Below are positions 1 through 7,787 of a stretch of 64,000 nucleotides of DNA, piece by piece; position 1 is the stretch's first letter, and every line of letters starts with the position of its first letter. The stretch is from JBMTVN01 sp046047235. GTDB lineage: Bacteria > Verrucomicrobiota > Verrucomicrobiia > Limisphaerales > JAHDYP01. The stretch lies in assembly GCA_046047235.1 (NCBI GenBank), contig JBJOII010000007.1, forward strand, positions 1 through 64,000, given 5' to 3'. The position numbers and the translations under genes are program-made. The notes under the pieces were generated by a model that saw only the letters and a program-made list of their open reading frames with translations, was not told where the DNA came from and ran no database searches.

Positions 1-126
1 CCACCCACCACCCCCCACGCTCGCTGAAATCTCGTTTGCCTTCTGCCTCGGACACGCCGGCAACTCTGCCCGCCCATCACGCCCCACGCAATGCCTCCTT
101 CATCAATACCTGACCCACCCAACCCC

Positions 127-1056
127 TCAAAATACTCTCGGAACCCCTTCCTCCAACCAGCGTATCCGCTCCTCCAAACCCTCCCGCAAAGCAATCTCCC
201 TCAACCAACGCGGCGGATCATCCACGTGCTCAAACGACAGCTTGAAGGTGCCGTAGTGCATCGGCACCAGCCACTTCGCACCCAGATCGTAAAACGCCTC
301 CACCGCCTCATCCGGCCCCATGTGCACGTTCCGAAACGCCTCAGGTTGATAGGCCCCAATCGGCAATAAGGCAATCTCCGGCGCCAACCGCTCCCCAATT
401 TCCTTGAACCCTTCGAAGTAACCACTGTCCCCCGCGTGAAAGATCTTCCTCCCCTCATGCTCCAAAACAAAACCGCCAAACCCCCGATGCGCATCATGCA
501 ACGTCCTCGCACCCCAATGCTTGCACGGAGTCAACGTCACCTTCCAATTCCCTCTCGAAAAACTCTCCCACCACTCCAGCTCTATGATCCGCTCAAAACC
601 CAACCCATACGCCAACTCAGACATCCCCCACGGCGTCACCGCAATCTTCGGACGCGGCAACCGACGCAGGCTCGGCTTGTGAAAATGATCAAAATGCCCA
701 TGCGTCAGCAACACCACGTCCACCGGAGGCAAATCCTCAATCTTTAATCCCGCCCGCTTCACCCGCTTCAACAAAAACAGCCAGTTCGCAAAGTTCGGGT
801 CTATCAACAGGTTCAAATCATGAAACTGAATCAGAAACGAAGCATGCCCAATCCAGGTGATCGCAACCTCCCCAGCCTTCAACGTCGGAAACTCCGGACG
901 CCGATGGCTCCCCCGACGCGGCATCAGCAGCGCCTTCCAAACCATCTCATGAAAAAATGTCCGCGGATTAAACGACTTCGTCGGCGTCAAATCCTTGAAG
1001 GAACGCGGTAACTTGCGCTTCGCCCGAGGCGGTCGATGTCCCGAATGAGGTGTCAT
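127..1056 (-). CDS. MBL-fold metallo-hydrolase (UlaG / NAPE-PLD-like)
   Basis: Predicted cytoplasmic zinc-dependent hydrolase of about 309 residues. The metallo-beta-lactamase signature HxHxDH is visible as THGHFDH at about residues 118-124. Further ligand positions follow in order: CKHWGAR, FHAGDSGYF and a C-terminal PMHYGTF. The order and the WIGHASFL start of the fold match the UlaG/N-acyl-phosphatidylethanolamine phospholipase D-like branch rather than true beta-lactamases. About 60 basic N-terminal residues precede the fold and contain no obvious signal peptide. The substrate cannot be named. It lies 17 nt downstream of the LON-domain gene on the same strand, so the two may be cotranscribed. 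The 126 bases between the window edge and its stop codon hold nothing recognisable. Confidence 0.85.
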   Translation of the reverse strand: MTPHSGHRPPRAKRKLPRSFKDLTPTKSFNPRTFFHEMVWKALLMPRRGSHRRPEFPTLKAGEVAITWIGHASFLIQFHDLNLLIDPNFANWLFLLKRVKRAGLKIEDLPPVDVVLLTHGHFDHFHKPSLRRLPRPKIAVTPWGMSELAYGLGFERIIELEWWESFSRGNWKVTLTPCKHWGARTLHDAHRGFGGFVLEHEGRKIFHAGDSGYFEGFKEIGERLAPEIALLPIGAYQPEAFRNVHMGPDEAVEAFYDLGAKWLVPMHYGTFKLSFEHVDDPPRWLREIALREGLEERIRWLEEGVPRVF

Positions 1057-1073
1057 ACACCAGGCAATACGTG

Positions 1074-1712
1074 CTACTCCGCCTTCAAAATCTCAATCAA
1101 ACACCTCAAACGTGCCTCCACGTCCAAGGTCTCCAATAACAACTGCCGCTGCCCCGGACTCGACAACAACGCCCAGGATACCAAATCAGCAATCTGCTCA
1201 GGCTTGCTCACCTGCGAAAGAAAATGCACACCCGGAATCCCGCCCGCCCCCGAATCCGTCGAAGATTCCACCAGCGCCTCCAATCCCTGCGCCACCGGAG
1301 CCCCACTCTGCAACCGGTCCGCCACCAGCTCCAGTAAACGCCCCGCCAAAGCCTCCGCCCGCTCCGAATTCGAAATCATCGACGGCAACACATCAAAAGA
1401 ATGCGTGCGATAAGGCCGATAACGGGTCGCACTCTGTAACCGCACCCGGGCCAAACCCTGCACAATCAAATGCGACGAACCGTCCGCATGCTCCCGCGCC
1501 GCACGAATCAACCCCAACCCGGCCACACCCAGAGGGGACTCCCGCTTCCAACCCGGCTTCTGCATCGCAACACAAAACAACCGGTGCGTCTCCAGCGAAT
1601 GCCGCAGCATCTCGCGATACCGCGGCTCAAAAATGTACAAAGGCATAAACGCCTGCGGAAACAAAATCACGTTCGGCAGGACCATGACGCCTATCTTCGA
1701 TGGCCAACGCAT
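1074..1712 (-). CDS. LON peptidase substrate-binding domain protein
   Basis: Stand-alone LON N-terminal-like domain of 212 residues without the AAA+ ATPase or protease domains of Lon. The diagnostic start of the domain is clear: VLPNVILFPQAFMPLYIFEPRYREM at the N-terminus (hydrophobic beta strand, then the IFE-RYR element), followed by a conserved-looking GLGLIRAA region and a helical C-terminal bundle. Such proteins are widespread but functionally undefined; they are thought to bind substrates or act as accessory proteins. The annotated ATG gives eight extra residues. A second ATG at 1688 has a short AGG upstream and would begin closer to the domain, so the start is uncertain. It is divergent from the coiled-coil gene at 1814 and upstream of the MBL hydrolase. 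Confidence 0.8.
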   Translation of the reverse strand: MRWPSKIGVMVLPNVILFPQAFMPLYIFEPRYREMLRHSLETHRLFCVAMQKPGWKRESPLGVAGLGLIRAAREHADGSSHLIVQGLARVRLQSATRYRPYRTHSFDVLPSMISNSERAEALAGRLLELVADRLQSGAPVAQGLEALVESSTDSGAGGIPGVHFLSQVSKPEQIADLVSWALLSSPGQRQLLLETLDVEARLRCLIEILKAE

Positions 1713-1813
1713 GCCACTAATCTAATGTCCGTCAGCCGTCCCGCAAGCGCTCTTCACAACCACTAGAATGCTGACTTGCCAAACACGCACAGGATCAGCA
1801 AGGTCTTCGCCTT

Positions 1814-2578
1814 ATGAAAGTCGCCATTTTCCTGCTCGTACTGGTGTGCGCAGGCCTCGGCTACGGGCTCTACAATTTCCAGCAGCAAGCCGCCGAACAA
1901 GAATCCGCCCGCAAAGCGCGGGAGGAAGAGCTCGCCCGTACCAAGGAGCAGCTCGAACTCACCTCCTCCGACCTCGCGGAACAAAAACAGGTCAACTCCA
2001 AACTCAACGAGGACCTCACCCAAACCTCGAGCCAACTCAACCAAACCTCCACCCAGGTCGAAGACCTCAAGGCCACTCTCGCCGCCACCCAGGCCAAAGC
2101 CAGCGAAGAAGCCAAGGCCGCCCAAGACCAAATCAATAAGAAACAACAGGAAATCCAGGACCTCGAAGGCCGTAACGCCAACCTGAATAACAAAATGCTG
2201 GACCTGACCAGCGCCATCGAAGCCCTAGAAAACCAAATCGCCGATACAGAACGCAAACTCGCCGCATCAGAAGGCGACCGCGAATTCCTCCTCGCTGAAC
2301 TCAAACGCCTCCAAGCCGAAAAAACCGACCTCGAACGCCAGTTCAACGATCTCGCCCTCCTCCGCGACCAAATCCGCCGCCTGAAGGACGAACTCTCCAT
2401 CGCCAGCCGCCTGGAATGGATTCGCCGCGGCCTCTATGGCTCCACACCCGCCGGCACCGAAAAACTCCAGCCCGGCTTCGCCGAACCCACAGGCGAAAAT
2501 CAGGTCGACCTCGACGTTGAAATCCGTCAGGGCGGCGACGCTAAAGTGCTCACGAACGCACCAGCCGCCACTCCCTGA
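1814..2578 (+). CDS. membrane-anchored coiled-coil protein
   Basis: A 254-residue protein of unknown function. Residues 1-22 are a single hydrophobic anchor or signal-anchor (VAIFLLVLVCAGLGYGLY). Residues 25-200 are almost pure heptad-rich coiled coil, with very high Gln, Glu, Lys, Ala and Leu and no Cys. A short C-terminal part (LEWIRRGLYG onward) is not coiled coil. This layout suggests an inner-membrane-tethered periplasmic or cytoplasmic spacer. No enzymatic motif is visible. It is divergent from the LON-domain gene, so the roughly 100-bp gap from 1713 to 1813 should hold two promoters. The FmdB-type zinc ribbon gene follows 47 nt downstream. Confidence 0.75.
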   Translation: MKVAIFLLVLVCAGLGYGLYNFQQQAAEQESARKAREEELARTKEQLELTSSDLAEQKQVNSKLNEDLTQTSSQLNQTSTQVEDLKATLAATQAKASEEAKAAQDQINKKQQEIQDLEGRNANLNNKMLDLTSAIEALENQIADTERKLAASEGDREFLLAELKRLQAEKTDLERQFNDLALLRDQIRRLKDELSIASRLEWIRRGLYGSTPAGTEKLQPGFAEPTGENQVDLDVEIRQGGDAKVLTNAPAATP

Positions 2579-2625
2579 TCGCATCTCCTAACACCGGAAG
2601 CCACCTTCATAGCTCCTCACGCGCT

Positions 2626-2988
2626 ATGCCCACATACGAATATATCTGCGAAAAATGCGGCCACTCCTTCGACATGTTCCAGTCGATGAGTGCCGACGCC
2701 ATCGAAGTCTGCCCCAAGGAACAATGCGCCAAACCCCGCTGGGGCAAAGGCAAAGTCAAACGTGCGATCGGCGGCGGAGCCGGCCTCATCTTCAAGGGCT
2801 CAGGCTTCTATATCACCGACTATCGCTCCGACTCCTACAAGGCAGCGGCCAAGTCCGACACGAACACCGCTTCGTCAGCGCCCGCCACAAAATCCTCTGG
2901 TGACTCGAAGCCCAGCTCCAGTTCCGGTAGCTCCACAACACCCAGTGCCAAAAGCACCAAGAGCACCTCGAACACCAGCAAATCCTAA
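2626..2988 (+). CDS. FmdB family zinc-ribbon regulatory-type protein
   Basis: A 120-residue protein starting with the family hallmark MPTYEYICEKCGHSF. One zinc knuckle is CEKC (C8, C11); the second is formed by C29 and C34 (CPKEQC, one residue longer than usual). The GGGAGLIFKGSGFYITDYR segment typical of FmdB proteins follows. The last 45 residues are a low-complexity Ser/Thr/Lys tail, probably disordered. FmdB proteins were first linked to regulation of formamidase genes, but most have no known role. The gene ends 7 nt before the start of the next gene, so the two are probably cotranscribed. Confidence 0.88.
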   Translation: MPTYEYICEKCGHSFDMFQSMSADAIEVCPKEQCAKPRWGKGKVKRAIGGGAGLIFKGSGFYITDYRSDSYKAAAKSDTNTASSAPATKSSGDSKPSSSSGSSTTPSAKSTKSTSNTSKS

Positions 2989-2995
2989 GGCCCAA

Positions 2996-4459
2996 ATGAC
3001 CTGCTCTCCGCGTAATGCAGGGAATCAGGTAACGTTCGAAATCCCACCACCCCTCCGCTGGGGGTTCGGGCTTGGCACTGTCCCTGCCACGCTGCAGCTC
3101 CTGCTCGCCCTCCTGCTGGCCAGCCCAACTCCGCAAGCCATCGCCCAAATTACCCCAACCCAAGGTATCCTCCGCAGTCACTCAGGTCAGTTCGTCGTCT
3201 CCCGCTATCAAGCCACCCCCGGCCGCCAACCACCCTCCTCCCAAACCAACACCAATAACACCCTCATCCCCCTCGAACCCGCCACTCTCGCCATCACCGC
3301 AGAACGCGTCCGACAAGCCCTCCTCAAAGAACTCCTCCAACCCGACCTCTGGCAGGGCCGCGTCTATGTCGTCATCGATAGCCGCCTGCCCCAAAATAGC
3401 CCCGCCCTCATCGGAGCCACCCGCTTCACCCAAGGCTGGCACTACCGGATCGAACTCCCGGAATCCATCGAACCCCTCAAACTCGTCCGCGGCTTCACCC
3501 AAGTTCTCCTCCTCGAGTTCGCCAACCGCTCCCAACCCTCCCGATCCGCCGAAATACCCCTCTGGCTCTCAGAAGGCCTCACCCAGCAAATCCTCCACCA
3601 ATCACTCTTCGACCTCGTCGTTCGCCCACCCACCCAAAGCAACCGCCCGGTGCTCGGCCCCGGCGGCGTCACCGCCGGACGCTTCAGGGAAAGCACCGAC
3701 CAACAAGTCGGTTATAACCCCCTCAGCTCCGCACAAGAACGCCTCAATACCCACGCCGCCCTCAGCTTCACCCGAATGGCTGAGGTGACCACAGATGACC
3801 TCGCCACCGAAACCTGGCTCACTTTCCAAGCCAGTGCCCACGCCTTCGTGAATCAGCTGCTGCAGATATCCGGCGGCCGACTCTCACTCGCCCGCCTCCT
3901 CCAAACCCTCCCCTATTCACTCAACTGGCAAACCGCCTTCTTCTCCAACTTCCAACCCCTCTTCGTCCGGACTCTCGACGTCGAAAAATGGTGGTCAGTC
4001 GTCCTCGTCCAACTCACGGGACAAAACCCCCTCACCGCCTGGAGCCTCCAAACCGCCCACGATAAACTCGACCAAATCCTCCTCGTCCCAGTCCTGTTAC
4101 CCGACTCAAATGATAATCTCGCCCGTAGAAAAACGGTGTCGGTGCAGCAAATCATCCAAAATTGGGAGTTCCTTGCCCAACAAAACCTCCTCCAAGGCGT
4201 CCTGAACCAGCTGCGCATCTGCCGCTTCAAAGTCCCCCCCGAAATGCTCCAACTGCACGACGCCTACATTCAAACCATCGAAGATTACCTCTCCAAACGC
4301 GCCGTCGCCGGCCGCGCCCGCTCCCTCCCCGGCCTCCCCAGCTCCACCGCCGACCTCCTCGTCAAAGATACGGTCCAACGCCTCGATCAACTCGATACGC
4401 AACGCCGCGAATCCTCAGCCCCCGGAAACGACACCCCCTCTCCTGCCGCGGCGGAATAA
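2996..4459 (+). CDS. secreted gluzincin-like protein with degenerate active site
   Basis: A 487-residue exported protein. The open frame extends upstream through the FmdB gene, but the ATG at 2996 follows the FmdB stop by 7 nt and gives a believable signal peptide, so that start is chosen. The middle resembles the peptidase MA-like arrangement, in which HExxH is followed by PxWLxEG. Here the second element is intact (IPLWLSEGL, Glu193), but the expected HEFTH position reads RGFTQ (residues 165-169), so both zinc histidines and the catalytic glutamate are lost. The C-terminal 200 residues are helical and contain no motif I recognise. Family assignment is inferred from these short motifs only; if right, this is a pseudo-peptidase, perhaps a binding or scaffold protein. 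The 167 bases that follow contain no gene. Confidence 0.6.
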   Translation: MTCSPRNAGNQVTFEIPPPLRWGFGLGTVPATLQLLLALLLASPTPQAIAQITPTQGILRSHSGQFVVSRYQATPGRQPPSSQTNTNNTLIPLEPATLAITAERVRQALLKELLQPDLWQGRVYVVIDSRLPQNSPALIGATRFTQGWHYRIELPESIEPLKLVRGFTQVLLLEFANRSQPSRSAEIPLWLSEGLTQQILHQSLFDLVVRPPTQSNRPVLGPGGVTAGRFRESTDQQVGYNPLSSAQERLNTHAALSFTRMAEVTTDDLATETWLTFQASAHAFVNQLLQISGGRLSLARLLQTLPYSLNWQTAFFSNFQPLFVRTLDVEKWWSVVLVQLTGQNPLTAWSLQTAHDKLDQILLVPVLLPDSNDNLARRKTVSVQQIIQNWEFLAQQNLLQGVLNQLRICRFKVPPEMLQLHDAYIQTIEDYLSKRAVAGRARSLPGLPSSTADLLVKDTVQRLDQLDTQRRESSAPGNDTPSPAAAE

Positions 4460-4626
4460 CCCCGCCCACCTCCACAGACCGCTTCACCCCCGCAACCAGC
4501 GGTCAAACCACACCCCCTGGCCACTCCACCCCCAAGGCGTTGATGCTTACCCCAAGTATAAGCATGATGCACGCACGCCCGGATCAGTGTCAGCACTACT
4601 GAACAGCATCACCAACACCAGCAGCC

Positions 4627-6369
4627 ATGAAGTACCCACCCGCCCGCCCCGGCTCCCCAATCTTACCCGGTTGCTTCGCCCTCACTCTAGCCCTGTCACT
4701 CCTGCCCAGCTGCAGCCCCAATCCCTCTAACCCAACCACCAAAAACAAGGAACGCATCGCCCCAGCCTATAGCGTCGACCCCGCTCCCCCACTCGCCACC
4801 ACTCCCCCCATCCAAAGTCAGCCCAAGGACCGGTTCGAAGATGTCACCCCGAACACGGGGATCACCTTCGTCCACCAACACTGCGATACAAAAATCAGCA
4901 ATATCCTCCAGTCCAACGGCTCCGGCGTCGCCATCCTCGACTACAACCTCGACGGCCTCATGGACATCTACTTCGTCAATGCCGGCCCCCAGGAAAACGT
5001 CACGCACCACGAACCCGGAACCCCCCGCCAACCCAACCAACTCTACGAAAACCTCGGCAACGGGACCTTCAAGAACGTTACCCAAAAGGCAGGAGTGGCA
5101 GGCCACGGCTATGGCACCGCCGCCATCGCCTCCGACTTCGATAACGACGGTGACCCCGACCTCTACGTCGTCAATTTCGGAACCAATATCCTCTACCAAA
5201 ACCAGGGCAATGGCACCTTCAAGGACATCACCCGAACCGCAGGAGTCGAAGACCCCCTAAATGGCATCGGAGCCTGCTTCGCAGACTACGACAACGACGG
5301 CTACCTCGACCTCTTCGTCGCCAACTACCTCACCTTCGACCCCGACTACAAACTCTACTTCAACCCGGACGCCTACCCCGGCCCCCTGTCCTATAAGCCC
5401 CAGCTCAATTCCCTGTTCCGTAACCGCGGCAACGGCACGTTCGAAAACGTCAGCACCACCACCGGCATCCAGATCGCAGGCCACCGCGGCATGTCCGTCA
5501 CCCCCTTCGACTTCGATGCCGATTACGACACAGACTTCTACCTGTGCAATGACGCCACCCCCAACCTGCTCCTCGTCAATGACGGCCACGGCCACTTCAC
5601 CGAAGAAGCCGGCCTGCGCGGAGTCGCCTTCAATGCACAAGGTGAAGCCGCCGGCTCCATGACCGCCGCCATCGGTGACTATAATCAGGACCTCCTCCCG
5701 GATATCCTCGTCTCACGACTCGGCTACGGTTCCCTCTACACCAGCACACCCAACAAGGTCTTCGAAGACCGCATGCTCGCCTCCAAACTCGGACAATTCA
5801 CCGCCCAATACGTCGGCTGGGGCAGTAACTTCATCGACTACGACAACGACGGCGACCTCGATGCATTCGTAGCCAACGGCGATGCCCACCATCTCGTCGG
5901 ATGGGAAAGCCTGCTGCTCCGCAATGAAGGCGACAACACCTTCACCGATGCCGTCGAAGACGGCGGCACCTTCTTCCGACAAAAAATCCGTGCCCGCGCT
6001 TCCGTCCAGCTCGACTACAACAACGACGGCCAACAAGACGTGCTCGTCACCGCCATGGGCGACCGCCCCTTCCTCCTGAAAAACCAATCCAAACCCAATG
6101 ACAACCACTGGATCACCCTCCAACTCAAAGGAACTACAAGCAACCGTGACGGGTTTGGGGCATGGGTCACTATCACGACCTCCTCCGGATCCCAACGTGC
6201 CGAACACCGGTGCCCCACAGCCTTCCTCGGATCCTCCGACCCCAGGCTCCACTTCGGAATCGGCCCAGCCAGCGAAGTCTCCAAACTCCATATCCGCTGG
6301 CCCAGCGGCAAGGAACAAACCCTCACGGAAATCCCCGCCGACCAAATCCTCCCCGTGCAGGAACCATGA
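4627..6369 (+). CDS. CRTAC1-family lipoprotein (FG-GAP repeats, ASPIC/UnbV domain)
   Basis: A 580-residue surface or periplasmic lipoprotein. A signal peptide ends in a lipobox-like LLPSC. Calcium-binding FG-GAP/VCBS blades follow, recognisable by repeated DYxxDGxxDI / DFDNDGDPDL / DYDNDGYLDL loops between about residues 75 and 470, suggesting a beta-propeller. The C-terminal part (RDGFGAWVTI ... LHIRWPSGKEQTLTEI) is the ASPIC/UnbV domain. The family is common in Planctomycetes, Verrucomicrobia and Acidobacteria; its role is undefined. The stop overlaps the next start (ATGA at 6366), showing translational coupling. It is the first gene of a seven-gene operon with the cytochromes and binding proteins downstream. 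Confidence 0.9.
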   Translation: MKYPPARPGSPILPGCFALTLALSLLPSCSPNPSNPTTKNKERIAPAYSVDPAPPLATTPPIQSQPKDRFEDVTPNTGITFVHQHCDTKISNILQSNGSGVAILDYNLDGLMDIYFVNAGPQENVTHHEPGTPRQPNQLYENLGNGTFKNVTQKAGVAGHGYGTAAIASDFDNDGDPDLYVVNFGTNILYQNQGNGTFKDITRTAGVEDPLNGIGACFADYDNDGYLDLFVANYLTFDPDYKLYFNPDAYPGPLSYKPQLNSLFRNRGNGTFENVSTTTGIQIAGHRGMSVTPFDFDADYDTDFYLCNDATPNLLLVNDGHGHFTEEAGLRGVAFNAQGEAAGSMTAAIGDYNQDLLPDILVSRLGYGSLYTSTPNKVFEDRMLASKLGQFTAQYVGWGSNFIDYDNDGDLDAFVANGDAHHLVGWESLLLRNEGDNTFTDAVEDGGTFFRQKIRARASVQLDYNNDGQQDVLVTAMGDRPFLLKNQSKPNDNHWITLQLKGTTSNRDGFGAWVTITTSSGSQRAEHRCPTAFLGSSDPRLHFGIGPASEVSKLHIRWPSGKEQTLTEIPADQILPVQEP

Positions 6370-7787
6370 ACCCCCTGGAACACCACCCGATCACCGGCAG
6401 CATCGCCGCCCTCTGCCTTCTCCTCGCCGGATGCAGCCCTTCCGTCCCTCAAGGCTCCCTCATCGTCACGCAAACCCCATCACTCGACCGGAAAGCATCC
6501 CTCCCCTACTCCGAGGGATCCCGCATCGTTGCCATCCCCCCTGACGGCAAGCCTGAAGCCGCCACACTCCTCACTCCCGGTCTCGCTGCCGCCGGACAGC
6601 CCGCCCTGTCCCCGGATGGCTCCCAGCTCCTTTTCACCGGGCGCAAGGACAAGACAGACCCATGGCAGGTCTACCGAATTCAGCTGCACCCCAAACTGTC
6701 CCCACCAGAGAAATTGACTCAACAACCCCACGGCGCCGCCTTTCCCGCCTGGCTGCCCAATGGCCACTTCATCTTCATCTCACCCCCACCCACCACCGTT
6801 CCTCCCCCAATCACCACCCCCGCCATTTACGCCCAATCCTTCGAAGACGGCTTCGCCGAACAACTCACCCACACGACCCGCCCCGTCAAAGACCTCACCG
6901 TCCTACAGGATGGGCGCATCCTGTTCGTCTCCGAAATCGCTGCGCCCCCCAACCCCGCCGACGCTCTGTTCACCATCAACAACGACGGAACAGAGATCAC
7001 CGCCTTCGCCGCCACTCATGATTCCCCCTCCCTAATCCGCCACCCCCGCGAACTGCCCGATGGCCGTGTGGCGTTCTTCGCCAAACCCACCACCGGCCCC
7101 GACCAGAGGGAAACTCTCCAGCAGGTCCAACTCAGCCATCCCTTCTCCAGCCGCCAGACACTCCTCACCCCCAATACCGCACCCGCTTACTTTGAACCCG
7201 GCCCAGCCAACACGATCCTCGTCAGCCAACTCATCCACCCCTCCGCCAGCCCCGGCCCCACACTCGGTTGCATCTCCCGCCTCCAGCCCAATGGCGAGCC
7301 ACACGACAGGGGATTCGATGACCCCGCTTATATCGATCTCGAAGTAGTCCACGTCTCCCCTACATCCAAACCCATGGGCCGACTCTCCACCATCGACACT
7401 AACCTGAGTTACGGCCGCATCCTCTGCCTCAACGCCAATTTCACCGAACAAGCGGCCGCAGGCCACCCCGGCACCCCCGCCAAATGGGTTCGCTTCAGCA
7501 CACCTGCCCCCAACTCCACACCCCGTGTCCTCGGAGAAGCCCCCATCCATGAAGACGGCTCCTTCCTCGCAACACTCCCCGCCGACCTCCCCCTCACGCT
7601 GCAAACCCTCGACGCACAACGCCAGCCTATCGCCACTCTCCATACCCCGTTCTGGCTGCGGCCCGGTGAAAACCGCGCCTGCGTCGGCTGCCATGAACCC
7701 CATAACCACGCGCCGCAAAACCTCCGCCCCGTCGCCGTCAACTTCCCACCCGAACCTCTCGCCTCCAACCTCACTCTCGCCCCGTGA
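6366..7787 (+). CDS. hydrazine-synthase-alpha-like lipoprotein with one heme c site
   Basis: A 473-residue lipoprotein; the ATG overlapping the previous stop (ATGA) is chosen because it gives a signal peptide with lipobox LLLAGC. The first 300 residues form a TolB/PD40-like propeller (LSPDGSQLLFTGR). The region from about residue 340 (LSYGRILCLN, VRVLGEAPIHEDGSF, LPLTLQTLD) resembles the middle domain shared by hydrazine synthase alpha subunits, and ends in a heme c motif CVGCH (C439, C442, H443). The HzsA-like domain occurs in many non-anammox planctomycetes and verrucomicrobia, so hydrazine chemistry should not be assumed. Only one CxxCH is present. It is coupled to the next cytochrome gene by a GTGA overlap. 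Electron transfer with that cytochrome is an inference. Confidence 0.75.
   Translation: MNPLEHHPITGSIAALCLLLAGCSPSVPQGSLIVTQTPSLDRKASLPYSEGSRIVAIPPDGKPEAATLLTPGLAAAGQPALSPDGSQLLFTGRKDKTDPWQVYRIQLHPKLSPPEKLTQQPHGAAFPAWLPNGHFIFISPPPTTVPPPITTPAIYAQSFEDGFAEQLTHTTRPVKDLTVLQDGRILFVSEIAAPPNPADALFTINNDGTEITAFAATHDSPSLIRHPRELPDGRVAFFAKPTTGPDQRETLQQVQLSHPFSSRQTLLTPNTAPAYFEPGPANTILVSQLIHPSASPGPTLGCISRLQPNGEPHDRGFDDPAYIDLEVVHVSPTSKPMGRLSTIDTNLSYGRILCLNANFTEQAAAGHPGTPAKWVRFSTPAPNSTPRVLGEAPIHEDGSFLATLPADLPLTLQTLDAQRQPIATLHTPFWLRPGENRACVGCHEPHNHAPQNLRPVAVNFPPEPLASNLTLAP

Noticed and set aside
2690..2995. Upstream extension of the gluzincin-like gene through the FmdB gene.
   Set aside because: The overlap would cover most of a well-conserved zinc-ribbon gene in another frame, and the extension lacks domain character; the ATG at 2996 gives a signal peptide. 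Similar overlong frames at 31639, 39778 and 50752 were trimmed for the same reason.
6366..7787. Functional hydrazine synthase and anammox metabolism.
   Set aside because: Only a HzsA-like middle domain with one heme site is present, with no beta/gamma subunit genes; the domain is widespread in non-anammox PVC bacteria.
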